Assembly (NCBI RefSeq): GCF_001421565.1
Contig: NZ_LMKQ01000001.1
Span: 681,651 to 745,650, forward strand
Source of the DNA: Agromyces sp. Leaf222
Lineage (GTDB): Bacteria > Actinomycetota > Actinomycetes > Actinomycetales > Microbacteriaceae
Reading direction: 5' to 3'
Length of the DNA stretch: 64,000 nt
The notes beneath the pieces are model-generated. The model did no database searches and was not told the DNA's origin. It was given only the letters and a program-made list of their open reading frames with translations. Shown here piece after piece: positions 21,553-29,605 of the stretch (positions within the stretch are counted from its first letter, which is position 1; every line of letters starts with the position of its first letter). The translations under genes were made by a program, and so were the position numbers.

Positions 21553-21600
21553 ATACCACTGGGGGGTATACGTCACCAACGATATACCCCCCGGGCGTAT
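21553..21600. promoter_or_regulatory. Two CsoR-type operators before copZ
   Basis: ATACCACTGGGGGGTAT (21553-21569) and ATACCCCCCGGGCGTAT (21584-21600) are pseudo-palindromes of the CsoR type (TACC...GGTA with G/C centre), centres 31 bp apart, 18-65 nt before the copZ start. Confidence 0.8.
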
Positions 21601-22034
21601 TCCTCAACGCGCGAGACCGGGCGGAAGACTAGCGGGCGGTGGCTTGGTTCTCGCGACGGATGGCTCGATTCGCCCACGGCGTCATGCCGCGGGGCTTGAC
21701 TACGGAAAGCACGGTCGCCAGGGCAAGTACGACGAGTGCGGCCGCGGAATCCACCACGAGCTGCGTGCGAAGCGCGTCGAAATGCCGGCCGCCGTCGCGC
21801 GCAGCTTCGGCTGCGGCGCCGACAGCGCCGGTGTGCAGTAGCAGTATCACGGTCGCGCCCACGGTGAGCAGGAGCTTCGCGCCGATCCAGTAGTAACGAA
21901 GAAGCCCCCAGGGCGTTCCGATCGCCTGCGCGATCCCGGAGATCAAGGACAGCCCAGCTATGGGCACGATGAGCACCCAGACCAAAATGTCCAGCGCCGC
22001 ATAGATACCAATCAAGGCTTCCCGATCGGCTAGC

Positions 22035-23129
22035 TGTAGTTCCCCGGCAGGTTGTGAACATCTGAGATAGGCGAAGACCTCCGCGGCAGGATGTGGGTTA
22101 CCACACTCACCATCCGAACCACGGAGGTCTTCGTGACTCACGCTAACGCGCCTTTGACGCCGGAAGGGCGTCGTCGTCTGGCTGTTCTCATCGTCGACAA
22201 GCGATGGTCGCTGCGTCGCGCCGCGGAACGCTTCCAGTGCTCGCCCGCGACCGCGAAACTATGGGCTGATCGGTACCGTGCCGGACTGCCACTGACGGAT
22301 CGCAGCTCTCGACCCCATCGCACCCCGAATCGGTTGCCCCGACGGACGGAGCGTCGGATCATCGCGCTGCGATTCACGCGCCGGTGGGGTCCGCACCGGA
22401 TCGCGTATCACCTGCGGTTGCACCGCTCCACGGTCGGCCGCGTTCTGGTCCGGCACCAGGTACCACTGCTGGCACACCTCGATCAATCGACGGGCCTACC
22501 AGTGCGTAGGCCGAAGCCGGTGCGTTACGAGGTCTCGCGACCCGGGCAGCTCGTGCACGTGGACATCAAGAAGCAGGGACGGATCCCGGATGGTGGCGGG
22601 TGGCGGATGCACGGACGCGGATCCGCGCAAGACCGCACGGCCGGCACCGCCCGCATCCGCGCGAAACGTGCCGGAGCGGCAGGCTCACGCGGATACCGGT
22701 ACCTGCATCACGCGGTCGATGACTATTCACGGATCGCGTACTCCGAGATCCTCGACAACGAACGCAAGGAGACCGCCGCCGGCTTCTGGACCCGCGCGAA
22801 CCTGTTCTTCGCCAGCATCGGCGTGACCGTGACTGCGGTGATGACTGACAACGGCGCCTGCTATCGCTCACACGTCTTCGCGGATGCCCTCGGCGAGAGC
22901 GTCACGCACAGACGAACCAAGGCGTATCGGCCGCAGACCAACGGGAAGGTCGAGCGTTTCAACCGCACCCTCGCGACCGAGTGGGCCTATGCCGCCGTCT
23001 ACGACAGCGAGCAAGCTCGAGCAGCCACCTACCAAGACTGGATCCATCACTACAATCACCACCGACCCCACACCGGCATCGGCGGCCTGACACCCTCAGC
23101 CCGCGTTCACAACCTCACGGGGAACTACA
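22035..23129 (+). mobile_element. IS481-family insertion sequence
   Basis: A 1,095-bp element bounded by TGTAGTTCCCCG... and ...CGGGGAACTACA inverted ends, which continue with AGGTTGTGAAC on both sides. It is flanked by the direct repeat GCTAGC (22029-22034 and 23130-23135). It carries one transposase gene whose stop codon is supplied by the flanking target sequence. Confidence 0.9.
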
Positions 23130-23134
23130 GCTAG
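22133..23134 (+). CDS. IS481-family transposase
   Basis: A 333-residue DDE transposase. An N-terminal helix-turn-helix (SLRRAAERFQCSPATAKLWADRYR) is followed by a second DNA-binding part and the rve catalytic core: VHVDIKKQG, MTDNGACY and GKVERFNRTL give D, D and E. GTG at 22133 has GGAGG 5 nt upstream. The last codons read AAC TAC AGC TAG, of which only the first seven bases belong to the element; the TAG lies in the GCTAGC target duplication. Confidence 0.93.
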   Translation: MTHANAPLTPEGRRRLAVLIVDKRWSLRRAAERFQCSPATAKLWADRYRAGLPLTDRSSRPHRTPNRLPRRTERRIIALRFTRRWGPHRIAYHLRLHRSTVGRVLVRHQVPLLAHLDQSTGLPVRRPKPVRYEVSRPGQLVHVDIKKQGRIPDGGGWRMHGRGSAQDRTAGTARIRAKRAGAAGSRGYRYLHHAVDDYSRIAYSEILDNERKETAAGFWTRANLFFASIGVTVTAVMTDNGACYRSHVFADALGESVTHRRTKAYRPQTNGKVERFNRTLATEWAYAAVYDSEQARAATYQDWIHHYNHHRPHTGIGGLTPSARVHNLTGNYS

Positions 23135-23250
23135 CAGGCGGCCGGCAATGGCGATCGCGAGAAACGCGGCCACGGCCCCAAACCAGCCGACCGATACTAG
23201 GACGTGCAGCGTCAGGAACGTCTTGCGGGTCTTTGCGCCGAAGAGCGGCA

Positions 23251-23373
23251 TCAGTGCATTCCGGCCATGCCGAAGCCGGCCAGGTGAAGCACCACGAAGC
23301 CCAGCACGAGCAGGGCCACGGCTGCGGCGCTTACGGTAACCCACCTCGGCGGGCGGTTTCCATCTTCGGTCAT
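23251..23373 (-). CDS. 40-residue single-span membrane peptide
   Basis: A short gene encoding MTEDGNRPPRW, one long hydrophobic helix (VTVSAAAVALLVLGFVVLHLAG) and the end FGMAGMH. The stop overlaps the start of the interrupted membrane gene (TGATG), which supports translation of both from one transcript. It is divergent from the TetR gene. Met and His at the C-terminus might bind metal; function unknown. Confidence 0.6.
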   Translation of the reverse strand: MTEDGNRPPRWVTVSAAAVALLVLGFVVLHLAGFGMAGMH

Positions 23374-23395
23374 GGCTCGATTAAGGCATGCCGCC

Positions 23396-23410
23396 GTTTG
23401 GGAGTCAAAC
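23396..23410. promoter_or_regulatory. Candidate TetR operator
   Basis: GTTTG-N5-CAAAC inverted repeat in the gap between the membrane peptide gene and the divergent TetR gene. Confidence 0.4.
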
Positions 23411-23437
23411 TGTATTGAAAAAGGTAGGATCTGGTAC

Positions 23438-24022
23438 ATGCCCAAGCTGTGGAGCGCGACGATCCAAGAGCACCGGTCCGCGGTGCTGGACGCGATCCTC
23501 GACGCGACTGGGCACCTGGTGCATCGGCACGGGATGACCAGCCTCACGATGACAGCTCTCGCCGAGGAGGCCGGCGTCGGCCGGGCCACGCTCTACAAGT
23601 ACGTTCCGGACACCGCCGCCGCGATCGCGGCATGGCAGCAGCGCGAGATGGGCCGACATCTCTCACGACTTCGGGAGATCGCAGCGCAGAGTCCGACCGA
23701 GGTCCGCCTCGAGAACATGCTCGAAGCGTACGCACGGCTCCGCTACCACCGCCACGGCGCCGGTGCCGGCGAAGACCTGCATAGTCCCATCCGCCTTGCA
23801 CCGGCCGAGTCGGAGCTGCGCGAGCTCTTCGCTGCCGTCATCGCGACCGAGGTCGAGGCCCGCCGGGCTCGCGCCGACGTGCCCCCCGATCAGCTGGCCG
23901 CCTACGTCGTGGCCGCTATCGGGGCTGTCGGCAATGTGCCCGACATGGTTGCGGCCCGACGCATCGTCGCCCTCGTGACGAATACGGTCCGAGACACCAG
24001 CACTGCTGCTCGCGCCGTCTAG
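23438..24022 (+). CDS. TetR-family transcriptional regulator
   Basis: A 194-residue repressor. The N-terminal helix-turn-helix is MTSLTMTALAEEAGVGRATLYKYVPDTAAAIAAW, typical of TetR. The start ATG at 23438 follows AGGTAGGA. It is divergent from the membrane peptide/membrane protein genes and lies upstream of the first MFS exporter, either of which could be its target. Confidence 0.9.
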   Translation: MPKLWSATIQEHRSAVLDAILDATGHLVHRHGMTSLTMTALAEEAGVGRATLYKYVPDTAAAIAAWQQREMGRHLSRLREIAAQSPTEVRLENMLEAYARLRYHRHGAGAGEDLHSPIRLAPAESELRELFAAVIATEVEARRARADVPPDQLAAYVVAAIGAVGNVPDMVAARRIVALVTNTVRDTSTAARAV

Positions 24023-24150
24023 CAACTCGTCTCCTTGGCGAGGACCCGGCGGTTCACGGCCCCATTTCGCCCCATTGCGGGCTGGTTCCACCGCAGCTGC
24101 CACTGCGCGAGGTCGACGGCCCTTCTCTCAAGAAGTTGCGCAGCTTGGGA

Positions 24151-24190
24151 ATACCCACCGGGGGTATACGGTAATACCCCCACAGGGTAT
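24151..24190. promoter_or_regulatory. Two CsoR-type operators before the MFS exporter
   Basis: ATACCCACCGGGGGTAT (24151-24167) and ATACCCCCACAGGGTAT (24174-24190) have the same form as the pair before copZ. They end 23 nt before the MFS start and place this exporter in the copper regulon. Confidence 0.78.
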
Positions 24191-24212
24191 CTACTGGAAG
24201 AGAGAACCGATC

Positions 24213-25643
24213 ATGTCATCACGCACAACTCCAGCCAAGCGGCGGTGGCTCGGGCTCGCGCTCATCGCCGCGGCCCAGTTCGTCGTCATCATGGACACAT
24301 CCATCATCGGCGTGGCCCTGCCTGACATACAGGCAGAACTCGGGTTCACGCCCGAGTCGCTGTCGTGGGTGTTCAACGCCTACGTCGTCGCGTTCGGGGG
24401 GCTCCTGCTGTTAGGCGGCCGGCTCTCTGACCTGCTCGGCGCCCGCAAGGTCTTCGTCAGCGGTTGGGTGATCCTTGCGCTTGGATCCGTGCTGGCCGGC
24501 GCGGCCAGCAACGTCGCACTCGAGATCGCCGGACGCGCCGTTCAAGGTGCCGGAGCTGCCCTGATCGCGCCAGCCGCCCTCAGCCTGCTCATGGCGCTCT
24601 TCGGCGGCACGAACGAGTTGCCTCGAGCGTTCGCCGTCTACGGTGCGGCTGCCCCGATCGGCGGCACCGCGGGCGTGTTCCTCGGCGGCGTGCTCACCGA
24701 GTACGCCAGCTGGCCATGGGTGTTCTACATCACCATCCCGATCGCCGCGCTCGTCATCCTTCTCACGCCGCGGGCCCTGCCCCGCGTCGCGGGGCAGCAC
24801 GGCTCAGTCGACATCCTCGGAGCGATCACCGGCACCGGCGGCCTCGCGGCCATCGTGTACGGCGTCGTTCGCGCACCAGAAGTCGGTTGGGCGACGACTG
24901 AGACCCTCATCGCCCTCGTTGGCGGGGCCGTGCTCCTTGGGTTGTTCTTCATCGTGCAGGCACGCTCCCGCCAGCCGCTGTTGCGTCTGGGCATCTTCCG
25001 CGCCCCACAGCTCGGGGCAGCGAACATCGCCCAACTCCTGCTGGGCGCGGCATGGATCCCGATGTGGTTCTTCCTGAACCTCTACCTACAGCAAGTCCTC
25101 GGCGCGGGCGCCTTCGCCGCAGGCGCCGCCCTACTGCCGATGACGGTCCTCATCGTGCTGGGCATGACACTGGTCGCACCCCGGCTCCTGGCGAGATTCG
25201 GCGCCAAGCCACTCATCGTCGCCGGGTTCGCTTTCCTCGCAATAGGTCTCGTCTGGCTCGCGTTCGCGCGACCCGACGGCACCTACGCCACCGACGTACT
25301 GCCAGCTTCTCTGCTAGCGGCGTTCGGCATGGCTCTGGCCTTCGTGCCCTCACTCGGCACAGCCATCGGTGCTGCCCGACCCGAGGAGACCGGCGTCGCG
25401 TCAGGGCTTGTGAACACCAGCTACCAGATCGGCTCCGCTGTAGGACTCGCGGCCCTCACCGCACTGAGTTCGATGGTCGCAGCCGGTGGCACCGGCGCCG
25501 AAGACCTCACCGCCGGCTACTCGGCCGCATTCATCGGTGCGGCCGTCGTCGCGGCCCTCGGAGGCGTCATCGCCACCGCCACACTCCGCGGCCAACGGCG
25601 GGGAATCGCCACGGACGCCGAACCGGAAATGGTCGACGCCTAA
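24213..25643 (+). CDS. DHA2-type (EmrB/QacA) MFS exporter
   Basis: A 476-residue 14-helix drug:proton antiporter. Motifs: VIMDTSIIGVALPDIQAELGF in helix 1, GGRLSDLLGARKVFVSG (motif A), and GRAVQGAGAALIAPAALSLL (motif B/C region). ATG at 24213 follows GGAAGAGAG. The CsoR-type boxes upstream suggest copper-dependent expression, an unusual link for this family. A terminator follows. Confidence 0.92.
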   Translation: MSSRTTPAKRRWLGLALIAAAQFVVIMDTSIIGVALPDIQAELGFTPESLSWVFNAYVVAFGGLLLLGGRLSDLLGARKVFVSGWVILALGSVLAGAASNVALEIAGRAVQGAGAALIAPAALSLLMALFGGTNELPRAFAVYGAAAPIGGTAGVFLGGVLTEYASWPWVFYITIPIAALVILLTPRALPRVAGQHGSVDILGAITGTGGLAAIVYGVVRAPEVGWATTETLIALVGGAVLLGLFFIVQARSRQPLLRLGIFRAPQLGAANIAQLLLGAAWIPMWFFLNLYLQQVLGAGAFAAGAALLPMTVLIVLGMTLVAPRLLARFGAKPLIVAGFAFLAIGLVWLAFARPDGTYATDVLPASLLAAFGMALAFVPSLGTAIGAARPEETGVASGLVNTSYQIGSAVGLAALTALSSMVAAGGTGAEDLTAGYSAAFIGAAVVAALGGVIATATLRGQRRGIATDAEPEMVDA

Positions 25644-25660
25644 CACAGAGAAAGGCGAAA

Positions 25661-25696
25661 AAGGGGAGCGCGGGAACCGAAACCCGCGCTCCCCTT
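25661..25696 (+). terminator. Intrinsic terminator after the MFS gene
   Basis: AAGGGGAGCGCGGG and its complement CCCGCGCTCCCCTT form a 14-bp stem with an 8-nt loop, preceded by an A-rich run and followed by TCGTCC. It also faces the convergent membrane gene. Confidence 0.85.
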
Positions 25697-25707
25697 CGTC
25701 CTTAGGA

Positions 25708-26187
25708 TCAAGCCGCCGCCAACACCACGCGACGATGAGCCGTTATCTGCGACGCCACGAAGGCAGCGGCGAATCCGAGCATGACCATGCTGGCCAGAGC
25801 TTCCACCACGCCGGTGGCCTCGTAGAACGCCGCGCTTGTGCTCGCGGACCCAAGGGAGTAGAAGGTGGCGACGACCTCGGCTTCGCCACCGGGAAGGAAC
25901 GTCAGGTTCTCCAAACCGAGTGCCTTGAGGAGATGATCAAGCACACCGTCCACAACACCGAACCAGACGAAGATCAGGGCGACCAGCGCAGCGAACACGA
26001 CTGAGGCCACGAGGCTCCTACGAGCCCGTGCCACGACAAGCAGGACCACCGGAAGCGCGACCAGGATGACACCCGGGACGATCAGCTCCGGTCCCAGGCG
26101 GAAGATGTGGTGCACAGCCACGGCGACGGTGGTCACGGTCGTGCTCACCAAAGTGGGCCACCAAAACCGGGGGACGGGCGACGTCAT
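25708..26187 (-). CDS. Small integral membrane protein, unknown family
   Basis: A 159-residue protein (start MTSPVPRFWWP; 27 nt longer if an upstream ATG is used) with four predicted transmembrane helices, including IVPGVILVALPVVLLVV and SLVASVVFAALVALIFVWFGV. No family was recognised. It is divergent from a MarR gene with shared inverted repeats between them, so it is the likely target of that regulator. Confidence 0.7.
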   Translation of the reverse strand: MTSPVPRFWWPTLVSTTVTTVAVAVHHIFRLGPELIVPGVILVALPVVLLVVARARRSLVASVVFAALVALIFVWFGVVDGVLDHLLKALGLENLTFLPGGEAEVVATFYSLGSASTSAAFYEATGVVEALASMVMLGFAAAFVASQITAHRRVVLAAA

Positions 26188-26228
26188 GCGATTCTCATCT
26201 CTCTCAGCGGGCAAACAGTTGCGCGTTA

Positions 26229-26277
26229 CAACTGTTAGTAGTTGCGACCATAGTCGCTATAGTTGCAACACACAACT
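26229..26277. promoter_or_regulatory. Inverted repeats in the MarR/membrane protein promoter
   Basis: CAACT-N6-AGTTG (26229-26244) and AGTTG-N7-CAACT (26261-26277) lie in the divergent promoter and are candidate MarR operators. Confidence 0.5.
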
Positions 26278-26295
26278 GACGGCGGGAGACTCGCG

Positions 26296-26748
26296 TTGAC
26301 ATCGGATCTACTCCACGAACTCGAGGAGGGCCTCCGCCAGCTCGTGCGCTTCGGATCGGTCCTCGACGGTGCTGGACTGCAAGCAGGCATCACCGCTTCC
26401 ATGTCGGAGTCTCTGACCTTGCGGCGGTTACTGCAGGCTCCGGCCAGCCAGAACGAGCTCGGCGAGCATCTCGGCTTGGAGAAGAGCACGGTCAGCAGGT
26501 TGGTGGACACACTTCATCGAAAGGGCTGGGTGACGAGGTCGGCGGACCCCTCGAACGGGCGGGTTCGAATCATCGCGCTGAGCGAGAACGGGCTCGAGGT
26601 CGCGACACAGATCGACCAAGCAATTCATCGCGCACACCTACGCATGGTCGAGCAGCTCTCCGAAGACGAGCGAATCGCAGTGGCGGTTGCCCTCCCAGCA
26701 TTGGTTCGGGCGATGTCCGCCACGGCGGCCATGGCGCAGCAGGCGTAG
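26296..26748 (+). CDS. MarR-family transcriptional regulator
   Basis: A 150-residue winged-helix regulator. The DNA-binding part reads ASQNELGEHLGLEKSTVSRLVDTLHRKGWVTRSADPSNGRVRIIAL, with the wing at SADPSNGR. The TTG start at 26296 is preferred because GGGAG lies 7 nt upstream; an in-frame TTG at 26263 would overlap an operator repeat. Probably controls itself and the divergent membrane gene. Confidence 0.88.
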   Translation: MTSDLLHELEEGLRQLVRFGSVLDGAGLQAGITASMSESLTLRRLLQAPASQNELGEHLGLEKSTVSRLVDTLHRKGWVTRSADPSNGRVRIIALSENGLEVATQIDQAIHRAHLRMVEQLSEDERIAVAVALPALVRAMSATAAMAQQA

Positions 26749-26837
26749 CCCCACGCCAGGCCGACGATTCCGGCTAGCGCCTGGGACCTCGGGGCGCCCA
26801 GGGCTCATTGTGAACTTCCGCGGTTTCGACGGTTCGA

Positions 26838-27401
26838 TCACTCGGTGCCGGGATTGCGTAATGCGGGCAAGATCGTCGCCACGATCGCTCTGGCGGCGTC
26901 GGTGGGGTCTAAGCGACCTGCGGCGATCTCCTCGGTCGCTCCGTGAATGATGCTGTGCACGACCCCGGCAAGCCAAGTTTCGGAGAGATCGTTTCTGAAT
27001 GCGCCCTCGGCCTGCCCTCGTCGTATGAGTTCGGTAACCCGTAGGCGAGGGCGATGGTGCTCTTCGCGGATCTGGCCGGGTGGAAGCTCGGCCTGTGCGG
27101 CAAGAAGCAGCGCCCGATTGCGGTCGACGATCAGCCAGCTCGATTCGATCAAGCGAGTGAGGGCTTGCGACGGGTCGCCGGAGAGGTCGATCTTCGCGAG
27201 GTGTTCCTCCCCGTCGATCATGGCCTTGGCAAACGCAGCCTCAACCAAGGCCTCCCGCGTGGAGAAATGGCCATATAGCGTCATCCGACCCATGCCGGCC
27301 GCGCGAGCGATGCCTGCCACGCTGGCGTCAGGGTCCTGAGTCAGGGCGTCGATCGCGGCCTCTAGCAACCGTTCGCGGTTGCGTACGGCATCAGCGCGCA
27401 T
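26838..27401 (-). CDS. TetR-family transcriptional regulator
   Basis: A 187-residue repressor with the helix-turn-helix ASVAGIARAAGMGRMTLYGHFSTREALVEAAF. It is divergent from the second MFS exporter, with a perfect inverted repeat between them, the classical arrangement of a drug-efflux repressor. Confidence 0.92.
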   Translation of the reverse strand: MRADAVRNRERLLEAAIDALTQDPDASVAGIARAAGMGRMTLYGHFSTREALVEAAFAKAMIDGEEHLAKIDLSGDPSQALTRLIESSWLIVDRNRALLLAAQAELPPGQIREEHHRPRLRVTELIRRGQAEGAFRNDLSETWLAGVVHSIIHGATEEIAAGRLDPTDAARAIVATILPALRNPGTE

Positions 27402-27419
27402 CGCATGCCCGCATCTTGT

Positions 27420-27435
27420 CGTACACCGCTGTACG
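27420..27435. promoter_or_regulatory. TetR operator CGTACA-CCGC-TGTACG
   Basis: A 16-bp inverted repeat with 6-bp arms in the 80-bp divergent gap; a further CGTGTACG lies at about 27462-27469. Confidence 0.7.
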
Positions 27436-27482
27436 GGTTATAGTCTCCATACTCCATCATACGTGTACGAGATAGGGAGCTC

Positions 27483-28898
27483 ATGTTTTCCCAACCAACC
27501 ACCACAAGGAATCCGCGCCGTTGGCAACTGCTGTGGTTGCTCGCGGTCGCGCAATTCATGCTCATCCTTGATGTCACTGTGGTGGCGCTTGCGCTGCCAC
27601 ACATGCAGGCGGATCTCGGGCTCAGCAGGCAGGAGGTGACCTGGGTGGTCGCCGGCTACACGGTGATGTTCGGTGGCCTGCTGCTCTTGGGCGGGCGCAT
27701 CGCCGATCTGGTGGGCAGTCGCACGATCGTGATGCTGGGACTTTCGATCTTTGTAATCGCCTCCCTGGCCACAGGGCTCGCTGAGGGATCGACGATCGTG
27801 ATCATCGGCAGACTCGGCCAAGGCCTGGGCGCGGCGTTGCTCTCACCCGCAGCACTGTCGATGCTGCCCAAGCTGTTCGAAGGCGCGGAGCTCGGTAAGG
27901 CACTCGGTATCTGGTCCGGCGTCGGTGGTGCGGGCTCGGCAATCGGGGTCCTGCTTGGTGGCGTTCTGACCGCTGGGCCGGGCTGGCCATGGGTCTTCTT
28001 CCTGAACGTGCCCGTTGGGCTCATCCTGCTCATCATGCTGGCGAGACTGCTGCCGAGGCTGCCTCGCGGACCACGGACCGGGTTGGACGTGTTGGGAGCT
28101 TTGCTCGTCACGCTCGCCACCGGCGCAGCAGTGTACGGCGTGGTGATGGCTGGCGAAACCGGATGGCTCTCACCAGAGCTCTGGATCTCGCTGCTGATCG
28201 CTGTGGTCCTCTACGCCCTGTTCGCACTCCGTCTCAAGATGGCCCGGTCGCCGCTGATTCGGCCCGGGCTCCTCAGGCAACGTCCGGTCGCAGCCGGCAT
28301 GTTCGTCATCTGGGCCGCAGCCGCCCTGATGATCGCCGTGTTCTTCCTCGGCTCCTTCCTACTTCAAGAACACGCCGGATACGGACCCCTGGTGACAGGC
28401 CTGCTCTTCCTGCCCGTCGCAGTCGGTGCCATCATCGGCGCCCAACTCGCCGGCCGGCTCGTAGCGACGATGGGACTGCGCAGACTCGCTGGAAGCGCCT
28501 TCGGGCTGAGCGCCGCCGGACTGGCCGTCCCCTACTTCACCAACGAGACCATCGCGCTCGTGACCGCACTCGCAATCGGCGCCGTGGGCCTCGGAGGTCT
28601 CTTCGTCGTCTCCTCAATCTCCGCGTTCAGCAGTGTCGCCCCCGAGGAAGCGGGAGTCACATCCGGCGCACTCAGCACCTTCCACGAGCTCGGTGCCGCG
28701 ATCGGCGTGTCAGCGGCATCCAGCATCGCAGCGACAAGCCTCACCGGATCCGGGATAGGGGGCATCGCCACCGCGTTCGGCATTGCTGCCCTAGTCGCCC
28801 TCGCAGCCGCGATCATCGCCACAGCAGCACTACCAGGACGGGCTCCGCGCGCAGAACGGACCGACCACAACGCCGACCATGCTGACGTTGCGACCTAA
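27483..28898 (+). CDS. DHA2-type MFS exporter
   Basis: A 471-residue 14-helix exporter of the EmrB/QacA group: LILDVTVVALALPHMQADLG, GGRIADLVGSRTIVMLG and GRLGQGLGAALLSPAALSML are the usual motifs. The start follows AGGGAG. Controlled in all likelihood by the divergent TetR gene. Substrates cannot be told from sequence. Confidence 0.92.
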   Translation: MFSQPTTTRNPRRWQLLWLLAVAQFMLILDVTVVALALPHMQADLGLSRQEVTWVVAGYTVMFGGLLLLGGRIADLVGSRTIVMLGLSIFVIASLATGLAEGSTIVIIGRLGQGLGAALLSPAALSMLPKLFEGAELGKALGIWSGVGGAGSAIGVLLGGVLTAGPGWPWVFFLNVPVGLILLIMLARLLPRLPRGPRTGLDVLGALLVTLATGAAVYGVVMAGETGWLSPELWISLLIAVVLYALFALRLKMARSPLIRPGLLRQRPVAAGMFVIWAAAALMIAVFFLGSFLLQEHAGYGPLVTGLLFLPVAVGAIIGAQLAGRLVATMGLRRLAGSAFGLSAAGLAVPYFTNETIALVTALAIGAVGLGGLFVVSSISAFSSVAPEEAGVTSGALSTFHELGAAIGVSAASSIAATSLTGSGIGGIATAFGIAALVALAAAIIATAALPGRAPRAERTDHNADHADVAT

Positions 28899-29605
28899 AC
28901 CCTCCGGCGATACCGAGGATTGATCCTGACGCCGCGGTCTCGAATTGCTGGCTATGTCAATCACTTCGGACCCACCGTGGCAACGTAGCCAGACCCACCG
29001 ATGGCGCATCGGCGACACCGAACCCGTAAGTCAGCGTGTGGATGGGAGCGACGAGCGGACGGGGTTTTCGCAGCGCTAATCGTCACTCTTGGTGCCCGGC
29101 CACCGATCCGTCCAGGGAGCTCCGCTGGCGACGCTCATAGCTCGGCGAACAATGTACGCTTCGGCCGGCGGGTGGATCGGGCAGACTCGTGAGCGTTGTG
29201 ATGGTCCTCTATGGCAGGCGGTAGTTGTGACATCCAGGACTACGACGTGAGGGCGTCTCACCCTGCATAAGCGCCCGGCTTAGTGATCTCGGCGAGGTGG
29301 GCTGGGGCGACCGGCGCATCCGCAGTAGGGCGACGCGGACGGATATCTCGATCATGCGTTGGCTGGCTCGATAAGCGCCTGGCCGACCTTGAATGGGCCG
29401 CACCGTGTAGACCTCGAGCTGCTCGGCGAGTGGGAGTGCGGCTTTCACGGCCTCGTCGACCATGGCGTGGCCAATACGGAAACTGGATTCCCACCAAGTC
29501 TGCTCCGGGGAATTGCCACTGAAGACAATTGACCTTGCCAATCCCGAGTTGGGACCATGCGGATGGCCCGGCCACGAGGACAGGCTGGAAAGAGAAGAGG
29601 AACCC
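28899..29605. other. Gap holding the left inverted repeat of the IS21-type element
   Basis: No supported gene in about 700 bp. The only clear structure is the 32-bp inverted repeat at 28968-28999 (begins GGACCCACCG, ends AGCCAGACCCACC). Short open frames on both strands here have no recognisable product. Confidence 0.5.

Larger units (their letters stand above)
21629..23251 (-). pseudogene. Integral membrane protein gene split by an IS481-family element
   Basis: The 5' part (23251 to 23130) encodes MPLFGAKTRKTFLTLHVLVS... to AIAGRL; the 3' part (22034 to 21629) continues LADREALIGIYAALDILVW... to the stop. Removing the element and one copy of GCTAGC restores an uninterrupted frame through AGRLLADREA. 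The intact product would be a 175-residue or so protein with four or five transmembrane helices, resembling DUF2269-like membrane proteins; a firm family was not recognised. The 5' end is coupled (TGATG) to a 40-residue membrane peptide gene. Confidence 0.85.
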
